This document shows, piece by piece, positions 14,431 through 19,341 of a stretch of DNA of 19,341 bases; position 1 is the first letter of the stretch; every line of letters begins with the position of its first letter. This DNA is from Treponema sp. UBA4326 (GTDB lineage: Bacteria; Spirochaetota; Spirochaetia; Treponematales; Treponemataceae). The stretch is taken from positions 1 to 19,341 of the forward strand of contig DGTW01000225.1 of assembly GCA_002393835.1 (NCBI GenBank). Reading direction: 5' to 3'. The notes beneath the pieces were generated by a model, which saw only the letters and a program-made list of their open reading frames with translations, did not search any database and had not been told where the DNA came from. Position numbers and translations under genes: made by a program.

Positions 14431-14601
14431 TTATATTTTCAATTCTTAGTACACTTATTTATACCGTTTTTTTTTTTTGATATTCCGACTTTACAGTAAA
14501 AGACGTTGAAGAAAAATTTATCCTGCTTCTGGTATTATGCTACTACCGCAGGTTTTAGAAAAAAAGCCCCGGAAAAACTGAAGACAAAAAAATATCCTTA
14601 A
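14211..14601. other. Degraded intergenic region beside the ATPase gene
   Basis: No intact gene is seen on either strand. The left half holds the peptide remnant. The right half has a 12-base T homopolymer (14467-14478), a possible hairpin with arms CCTGC (14522-14526) and GCAGG (14548-14552) plus inner GGTA/TACC, and low-complexity A-rich sequence. The pattern suits the decaying edge of an inserted segment. Confidence 0.5.
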
Positions 14602-14683
14602 TGGTCGATACTAGGATTGAACTAGTGACATCTACCGTGTGAAGGTAGCGCTCTACCACTGAGCTAATCGACCATTAAGGATA
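14586..14683 (-). terminator. Extended tRNA acceptor stem with T-run
   Basis: TATCCTTAAT of the 5' leader (14674-14683) is fully complementary to ATTAAGGATA at the 3' end (14593-14602), which includes the discriminator A. The acceptor stem is thus lengthened from 7 to 17 perfect pairs. Seven T residues (14586-14592, read on the minus strand) follow at once. The precursor may therefore terminate on its own long stem. No other terminator for the tRNA is seen. Confidence 0.6.
14602..14673 (-). tRNA. tRNA-Val (anticodon CAC)
   Basis: A complete cloverleaf on the minus strand: acceptor stem GGTCGAT/ATCGACC (14667-14673 with 14603-14609), D arm GCTC/GAGC with loop AGTGGTA, anticodon stem CTACC/GGTAG with loop TTCACAC (anticodon CAC, reads GUG), a five-base variable loop ATGTC, and T arm ACTAG/CTAGT with loop TTCAATC. 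The discriminator is A; the 3' CCA is not encoded and must be added. The acceptor stem is continued outward by ten more complementary bases on each side, and a T-run follows directly. Confidence 0.95.
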
Positions 14684-14696
14684 CTTGTAATAAATA

Positions 14697-14725
14697 ATTT
14701 TATAGAAGGAATTCGCTTTCGTCAA
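14697..14725 (-). promoter_or_regulatory. Promoter of the tRNA-Val gene
   Basis: Minus strand: -35 TTGACG (14720-14725), a 17-base spacer and -10 TAAAAT (14697-14702). The predicted start is near 14690, giving a 17-base leader, ten bases of which pair with the 3' trailer. The promoter lies between the MFS gene stop and the tRNA, so the tRNA is independently transcribed. Confidence 0.65.
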
Positions 14726-14753
14726 TATATTTTGCCTTGTGTGCCTTACTGGA

Positions 14754-16040
14754 CTAAGCAGACTTTCTTTCCCGAATGAATTTAATCACCGTTAGAATCA
14801 GCATGATTGAAAGTGCTACTGCGATTGCGCTGATTCCTGATGTGACGCCGGCTTTTTCTGCTGCCTCTATTGGAAGTCCTCGGGCTAAGGCTGAAGAAGT
14901 TACTTTTTCGGCAATGGCTCCAACTGTTACCGGCATGGAAATTCCTCCTACCAGGGCAATTCCGATTGCAAAACCGGTAGAAAGGGGGGACGAATTGTAT
15001 TCTCTCTTCATTGTTGAAAGTGTCGTGGGGTAAATTCCTGACATGGAAAAGCCAGTTCCCAAAAGTCCGATTATAATCAATGGCATGGATGCAGTTGAAA
15101 TCATCAGAATGAAGAAAGCTGTGTTCAAGATTGCCAGAATTAGAATCATAAGGCTCTTGTTCACTTTTCCGGAAATTGCCGCCGCAAGAAGCCTGCCTGC
15201 CATAATCATTATCCACATAATTGAAGAAGTCATCTGGGCAAAAGTCTGCCCCATCAATCCAGTGTCCTTAAAATAAGTGACCAGCCAGCCCATGTTTCCG
15301 GATTCACCGCTGAGATAAAAAAGCAGAATCGAAACATTGAGCCAGTAATCAAAAGATTTATAGAAGGGAATTCCAGAAATAACAGCTGTTTCTGTTGATG
15401 CAGAAAGTTCTGATGAGGAAGCTTTTTTTGCGGCAGACCGTCTTACTTCTGCCTTGTTGCTGAGGGAAGAAGTCGCAAATAAAAAGAAGGAAACAATCAT
15501 GCAGAGGGCTAAAATCCAGAGGGTAATCCGCCAGCCTTGAGAAGGAAAAAGTGAAGAAGAAAGAAGAAGGATGAATGGTGAGACCAGCGCCCCGAAGGCA
15601 AAAATTGCATGGAGAAGGTTAAGGCCGGCCCCCTTGTTTTCAGAACTTTCTGAGACGATGACATTCGTGATGTTGCTTGTGGTTCCCCTGCCAACTCCAG
15701 TCAGGCTGTAAGCTGCCATTAAAAGGACAGGCAAACCTGAAGCCGTGATTAATATCGTTCCGATGGCAAGGCTTGAGTACAAAATCGTCACTGATTTTTT
15801 TCTTCCTATTAAATATGGAAGAAAACCCGCAAGAATTACGGCGCAAAGGTTCCCTGTCTGGTGAAGGGTAAAGAGGCTTCCCGAGACTAGGTAATTCAAG
15901 CCGTATGCCTCGCGAAGATTTGGAATGATTGTTCCAAGGATGGTACTGGCCATGCCTGTCACAAAGAAGACAAAATAAGCGGTAAGGACAAGTTTATGTT
16001 TTTCCGGTGCAACGCCCAATTTTTCTGACAAGAATTTCAT
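14754..16040 (-). CDS. MFS transporter
   Basis: A 428-residue inner-membrane permease of the major facilitator superfamily with about twelve helices in two halves. These are separated by a hydrophilic loop of about 40 residues (about 197-237, KAEVRRSAAKKASSS). The loop between helices 2 and 3 carries GRKKS (about 79-83), the remnant of the MFS GxxxDRxGRR motif. The general pattern (ILGTIIPNLREAYGLNYLVSG near the start, NLLHAIFAFGALVSP in helix 5) resembles the FucP/sugar-permease-like branch, but the substrate cannot be assigned. It is a single gene, divergent from tctC and followed by the tRNA. No strong ribosome-binding site precedes the ATG at 16040, and I find no convincing promoter on this strand in the 149-base gap. 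Confidence 0.9.
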   Translation of the reverse strand: MKFLSEKLGVAPEKHKLVLTAYFVFFVTGMASTILGTIIPNLREAYGLNYLVSGSLFTLHQTGNLCAVILAGFLPYLIGRKKSVTILYSSLAIGTILITASGLPVLLMAAYSLTGVGRGTTSNITNVIVSESSENKGAGLNLLHAIFAFGALVSPFILLLSSSLFPSQGWRITLWILALCMIVSFFLFATSSLSNKAEVRRSAAKKASSSELSASTETAVISGIPFYKSFDYWLNVSILLFYLSGESGNMGWLVTYFKDTGLMGQTFAQMTSSIMWIMIMAGRLLAAAISGKVNKSLMILILAILNTAFFILMISTASMPLIIIGLLGTGFSMSGIYPTTLSTMKREYNSSPLSTGFAIGIALVGGISMPVTVGAIAEKVTSSALARGLPIEAAEKAGVTSGISAIAVALSIMLILTVIKFIRERKSA

Positions 16041-16112
16041 GTCTTAGAAAATACCACCCTCTTTAAATGCTGGCAAGAGGAAAAGCCTGAGAAAGGCCTG
16101 ACGTTTTTTTCC

Positions 16113-16141
16113 TTGACAAGTCAAAATTGCGGTTGGATAAT
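16113..16141 (+). promoter_or_regulatory. Promoter of the tctCBA genes
   Basis: A perfect -35 TTGACA (16113-16118), 17 bases, and GATAAT (16136-16141). The -35 is part of an inverted repeat, TTGAC-AA-GTCAA (16113-16124), that could be an operator. The leader of about 42 bases ends in the strong ribosome-binding site AAAGGAGG (16173-16180). Confidence 0.75.
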
Positions 16142-16189
16142 TTATAAATAAATAAATTTTGCTTTTCAAAATAAAGGAGGAAAATCAAA

Positions 16190-17158
16190 ATGAAAAAGGT
16201 TTTGTCACTTGCTTTGTGTCTTGTGGCCAGTCTGGGACTTATGACTTCATGTAAAGGAAAAAGTGCAGCTTCATCATTTCCTAAAAAAGGCGTTACCATG
16301 ATTTGTCCATGGGGTGCCGGTGGCGGTACAGATGCCGTTCTTCGTGCTCTCTGCTCAACTGCAGAAAAATACCTTGGAACTTCAATCACCGTTGAAAACA
16401 AAACTGGTGGTGCTGGAGCCATTGGTCATGCTGCAATCAAAGACGCAAAGCCGGACGGATACACTGTTGGTATGATTACATTTGAGTTGAATTCCCTTCC
16501 ACAGCAGGGACTCATCGACTTCACTTATGCTGACTACGACCCGCTTATCCGCGTTAATGCAGATGCCGCAACCCTCACTGTAAAGGCAGATGCACCATAC
16601 AATTCAGTTGCTGAATTCGTAGACTACTGCAAGGCTCATCCTGGCGAGGTTTCAATCGGTAACTCAGCTCCAGGCTCAGTATGGCACATTGGTGCAGGTC
16701 TTCTTGCTGACTCAACAGGCATCGATGTAAAACATATTCCTTTTGAAGGTGCCGCTGGTGCCGTAACTGCTGTTGCCGGTGGACACATTCAGGCTGTAAC
16801 AGTTTCTCTTGCAGAAGTTAAGTCTCAGCTTGATGCTGGCAATGTAAAAGTTCTCGGTATCATGGCAGACAATCGTCCGGCCAGCTACCCGAACATCAAG
16901 ACTTTCAAGGAGCAGGGCTTCAACATCAATTATGCTACCTGGCGTGGTCTTGCCCTTCCAAAGGGAGTTGAGCCGTCAATCAAGGCAAAGCTTCTTGAAG
17001 CCTTCACACAGGCCGAAAAAGATCCAGAATTCATCAAGACAGCAGAGAGCCTTAACCTTACTCTCGCCTATCAGAATCCTGAAGAATTCTCAGCCTTCCT
17101 TAAAGACAACTTCGAGGCTGTTACAAAGACAATGAAAGCCATTCATTTGGTTGACTAG
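16190..17158 (+). CDS. tctC: Tripartite tricarboxylate transporter substrate-binding lipoprotein TctC
   Basis: A 322-residue solute receptor of the Bug/TctC family that captures a carboxylate (citrate, other di- or tricarboxylates, or a related anion) and delivers it to TctAB. The signal peptide ends at LMTS-C with lipidated C21, so it is membrane-anchored. Family motifs are PWGAGGGTD (40-48, ligand carboxylate loop), ENKTGGAGAIG (about 66-76), and the VSIGNSAPGSVWHIGAGLLA and HIPFEGAAGAVTAVAGGHIQ regions. A very good ribosome-binding site lies nine bases before the ATG. It is followed by a strong intercistronic terminator, which should make this subunit more abundant than TctBA. The substrate is not readable from sequence alone, as Bug proteins vary widely. 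Confidence 0.95.
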   Translation: MKKVLSLALCLVASLGLMTSCKGKSAASSFPKKGVTMICPWGAGGGTDAVLRALCSTAEKYLGTSITVENKTGGAGAIGHAAIKDAKPDGYTVGMITFELNSLPQQGLIDFTYADYDPLIRVNADAATLTVKADAPYNSVAEFVDYCKAHPGEVSIGNSAPGSVWHIGAGLLADSTGIDVKHIPFEGAAGAVTAVAGGHIQAVTVSLAEVKSQLDAGNVKVLGIMADNRPASYPNIKTFKEQGFNINYATWRGLALPKGVEPSIKAKLLEAFTQAEKDPEFIKTAESLNLTLAYQNPEEFSAFLKDNFEAVTKTMKAIHLVD

Positions 17159-17175
17159 TTTTTAGCCTTAACACT

Positions 17176-17208
17176 AGAGCAGGGGGTAAAAGCTCCTGCT
17201 CTTTTTTT
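17176..17208 (+). terminator. Intercistronic terminator between tctC and tctB
   Basis: AGAGCAGG (17176-17183) and CCTGCTCT (17195-17202) form a perfect eight-pair stem, followed by seven T residues (17202-17208). tctB begins 14 bases later with no convincing promoter between, so partial read-through is the likely route to tctBA expression. Confidence 0.85.
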
Positions 17209-17221
17209 CGGTGGTACAATA

Positions 17222-17692
17222 GTGAAAAAAGCAAATATTATATCAGCCATTGTGGGGATGGCAGTTTCTGCCCTTGCCTTTGGCTATACATTTACATTTA
17301 AAAAATTCAAGAACGTTCCGGTTGGCCCGGAATTCTTTCCAAGGGCACTGGCTCTTCTTTTATTCATTTGTTGTCTTGCCCTTCTTCTTACGAACCTCAA
17401 AACTAATCAGCGGAATAAGGAAAAGGCTCCGACCCTTTCTCTTTTCAACAAGGACATGCAGAAGGCTGCGCTTTCTCTGCTTCTGATTATTCTTTATGCC
17501 ATCTCATGGAATTTTCTGGGCTTTTTAATCGCCACCCCGATTGCCCTTTTTGCCATGATTTTTATTCTTGGCAAACGCAATTATAAAATGATGGCAGCCG
17601 TTTCTCTCGGCATGACGGTACTTGTTTTCTGTGCATTCAAATTCCTGCTCGGAATTGAAATGCCTCTTGGCTTCATCGAGAACTTTATGTAA
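17222..17692 (+). CDS. tctB: Tripartite tricarboxylate transporter small membrane subunit TctB
   Basis: A 156-residue integral membrane protein with four helices (about 5-25, 38-58, 80-115 as two, 122-143). The diagnostic TctB segment VGPEFFPRA (34-42) lies between helices 1 and 2. The start codon is GTG at 17222, with GGTGG (17210-17214) seven bases upstream as a fair ribosome-binding site; an in-frame ATG at 17258 would cut helix 1. TACAAT lies at 17215-17220, but normal geometry would start transcription after the GTG, so it is probably not a promoter for this start. The tctA gene begins 11 bases after the stop. Confidence 0.92.
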   Translation: MKKANIISAIVGMAVSALAFGYTFTFKKFKNVPVGPEFFPRALALLLFICCLALLLTNLKTNQRNKEKAPTLSLFNKDMQKAALSLLLIILYAISWNFLGFLIATPIALFAMIFILGKRNYKMMAAVSLGMTVLVFCAFKFLLGIEMPLGFIENFM

Positions 17693-17703
17693 GGGAGAAA
17701 AAA

Positions 17704-19284
17704 ATGGATTTTAGTTTAATTGCTTCAAGCTTTGGCCAGGTTTTTTCGCCCCTGACTCTTTTATACACTCTGATTGGTGCTGCTGGCGGTATCTTAATCG
17801 GCTCAATTCCGGGACTTACCGCAACCATGGGCATTGCCCTTCTGGTTCCCTTCACTTATGGTTTGGAATTCATTCCGGGCGTTGCCATGCTCCTGGGAAT
17901 TTTCTGCGGCGGTATGTATGGCGGCTCAATTGCAGCCATCCTCATTCACACGCCGGGAACTCCTAGTGCCGCCGCCACGGTTTTGGACGGCTATCCCATG
18001 GGACAGAAGGGGCAGGCAAGCCGTGCACTTACAATCTCCCTCTTCTCTTCATTCACCGGCGGCATCATTGGTGCCTTGATTATGACCTTCCTTTCGCCCT
18101 TCATCTCAAAGATGGCACTAAAATTCGGCCCCGCTGAGTTTTTCGCCCTTGCGGTTTTCGGCCTTTCAGTCATCGTCTCAATTTCAGGAAAAGATTTGGT
18201 CAAAGGCCTGATTACGGCTGTCCTTGGACTTCTTCTTGCCACAATCGGCATGGACAAAACTTGCGCCTACCTGCGCTTCTTTAAGCTCCGTGGGCTATAC
18301 GACGGCATTCCCTTCATTCCGGCTTTGATTGGTCTCTTTGCGGTCAGCGAGGTCATCGCGAATTTTGAGCATCTTCTGACTGGAAAGACTTCTATTGCCC
18401 AGACGCAAAAGAGGGAAGGGGGAAACCCAATCGTCAACTATCTTATTTCGGTTGTCAAAAACATTATCCCCAGCAAAAGTGATGCAAAAACAATCCTGCC
18501 CCACATTTTCAAGGGCGGTCTAATCGGTACATTTATCGGTTCAATTCCAGGGGCTGGCGGTGACATTGCGGCTTTCGTTTCCTACAGCGAGGCAAAACGC
18601 TCTTCAAAGCATCCTGAAATGTTCGGCAAAGGCGCGCCGGAAGGAATTGCTGCGGCTGAGTCTGCAAACAACGGCTGTTCCGGCGGAGCCATGATTCCTA
18701 TGCTTTCTCTTGGCGTTCCAGGTGACTCAAATACCGCAGTCTTGATGGGAGCATTTATCATGCACGGTTTCCAGCCGGGCCCTATGATGTATGTCGAACA
18801 TCTGGATATCGTCTATGCGGTTTTCGGAGCACTTCTTACGGCAAATCTGGCCTTCCTTCTTGTGGGTATGCTGGGCGTAAACCTATTCTCAAAGGTAATC
18901 TCGGTTGAGCGATACTTCCTCATCCCTTGTATTCTCGTGCTTTCTCTGGTCGGTGCCTATGCAATCAACCAAAGTATGTTCGATGTTTACTTTGCCATCG
19001 TTATGGGCGTTTTGGGCTATCTTTTGCAAAAGTATGGCTTCCCGCTCTCGCCGATTCTGCTGGCATTGATTCTTGGACCTTTGTGCGAGTCAAATATCCG
19101 CCGCTACATGCAGATTGTAGACGGCCGTTTTGCGATGATTTTTACCCGCCCAATCTGTCTGATATTCTTCGGTCTCGCAGTTATCTCTCTGATTACGGCT
19201 CTGTTAAATCAGCGGAAAATTGCGCGGCGTGAGGCAGAAGCACAAGCACAAATGTCGAGTACAGAAAATCAGCTTGATAAATAA
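17704..19284 (+). CDS. tctA: Tripartite tricarboxylate transporter large permease TctA
   Basis: The 526-residue channel subunit of the TTT system, 11-12 helices, probably driven by the ion gradient. The two halves each carry a matching motif: GSIPGLTATMG (33-43) and GSIPGAGGDIAA (279-290), the internal duplication typical of the family. Other conserved segments are YGGSIAAILIHTPGTPSAA (72-90) with DGYPMGQKGQASRAL, and NNGCSGGAMIPMLSLGVPGD in the second half. The length matches TctA (about 500 residues). GGGAG (17693-17697) lies six bases before the ATG. Together with tctC and tctB it is a complete transporter. No TctDE-type sensor pair is in the window. The C-terminal tail is short and charged. 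Confidence 0.96.
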   Translation: MDFSLIASSFGQVFSPLTLLYTLIGAAGGILIGSIPGLTATMGIALLVPFTYGLEFIPGVAMLLGIFCGGMYGGSIAAILIHTPGTPSAAATVLDGYPMGQKGQASRALTISLFSSFTGGIIGALIMTFLSPFISKMALKFGPAEFFALAVFGLSVIVSISGKDLVKGLITAVLGLLLATIGMDKTCAYLRFFKLRGLYDGIPFIPALIGLFAVSEVIANFEHLLTGKTSIAQTQKREGGNPIVNYLISVVKNIIPSKSDAKTILPHIFKGGLIGTFIGSIPGAGGDIAAFVSYSEAKRSSKHPEMFGKGAPEGIAAAESANNGCSGGAMIPMLSLGVPGDSNTAVLMGAFIMHGFQPGPMMYVEHLDIVYAVFGALLTANLAFLLVGMLGVNLFSKVISVERYFLIPCILVLSLVGAYAINQSMFDVYFAIVMGVLGYLLQKYGFPLSPILLALILGPLCESNIRRYMQIVDGRFAMIFTRPICLIFFGLAVISLITALLNQRKIARREAEAQAQMSSTENQLDK

Positions 19285-19324
19285 AAACGATTTCCCGTCG
19301 AGAACGCGTCATGAAACATCGCAG

Positions 19325-19337
19325 TGAGCAAAGCTCA
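19325..19337. repeat. Small hairpin near the window end
   Basis: TGAGC (19325-19329) and GCTCA (19333-19337) pair around AAA. It lies 40 bases past tctA, with no T-run before the window ends. It could be part of a terminator or of a repeat cut off by the edge. Confidence 0.3.
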
Positions 19338-19341
19338 GGCG

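Noticed and set aside
14522..14558. Hairpin followed by TTTTAG as a plus-strand terminator for the ATPase gene
   Set aside because: The stem CCTGC/GCAGG is interrupted by a large asymmetric internal loop and only four T residues follow. It lies over 300 bases beyond the stop codon, so I do not call it a terminator.
14602..14673. tRNA 3' end as a phage or island attachment site
   Set aside because: No integrase and no direct repeat of the tRNA 3' end were found within the window; the flanking complementarity is inverted, not direct.
17215..17220. TACAAT as a separate tctB promoter
   Set aside because: Normal spacing would start transcription inside the tctB coding sequence and there is no -35 at 16-18 bases.

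Overview
The window looks like chromosome of a host-associated spirochaete, most probably a Treponema. The best marker is a 286-residue flagellin of the short spirochaetal FlaB core type. The lipoprotein lipoboxes, the Bug/Tct transporter, Trk potassium uptake and an intracellular GH43 glycosidase fit an anaerobic gut or oral commensal. The genus is inferred from protein resemblance only.

Layout: (1) 2-358, the end of a DUF4956-like membrane protein. (2) 380-6293, minus strand: a five-gene peptide/nickel-type ABC importer (lipoprotein SBP, two permeases, two ATPases) with a REC/HD-GYP cyclic-di-GMP phosphodiesterase just downstream that has its own candidate promoter. (3) 6356-9242, plus strand: trkA-trkH, divergent from the ABC operon. 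(4) 9243-9329: an AT-rich inverted-repeat element filling the convergent gap. (5) 9330-11494, minus strand: a GNAT acetyltransferase translationally coupled to a GH43 arabinofuranosidase/xylosidase. (6) 11495-11818: a 324-base, repeat-rich control region, then flaB with a structured leader and double terminators. (7) 12897-14210: an AAA/DUF4143 ATPase with a consensus promoter set in nested palindromes, followed by a degraded reading frame resembling a double-glycine (bacteriocin-type) peptide. (8) 14602-14673: tRNA-Val(CAC) with an unusually extended acceptor stem ending in a T-run. (9) 14754-16040, minus strand: an MFS permease. (10) 16190-19284, plus strand: tctC-tctB-tctA, a complete tripartite tricarboxylate transporter, with an intercistronic terminator after tctC. 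The last 57 bases hold only a short hairpin.

Most of the window is nutrient and ion transport: peptide/metal ABC, K+ uptake, MFS and TTT carboxylate uptake. The parts least explained by known biology are the nested palindromes at the AAA gene, the peptide remnant, the extended tRNA stem, the repeat elements around flaB and trkH, and start sites where the -10 box lies so close to the start codon that the mRNA would be leaderless. Everything here was read by eye. No database search or folding calculation was run.
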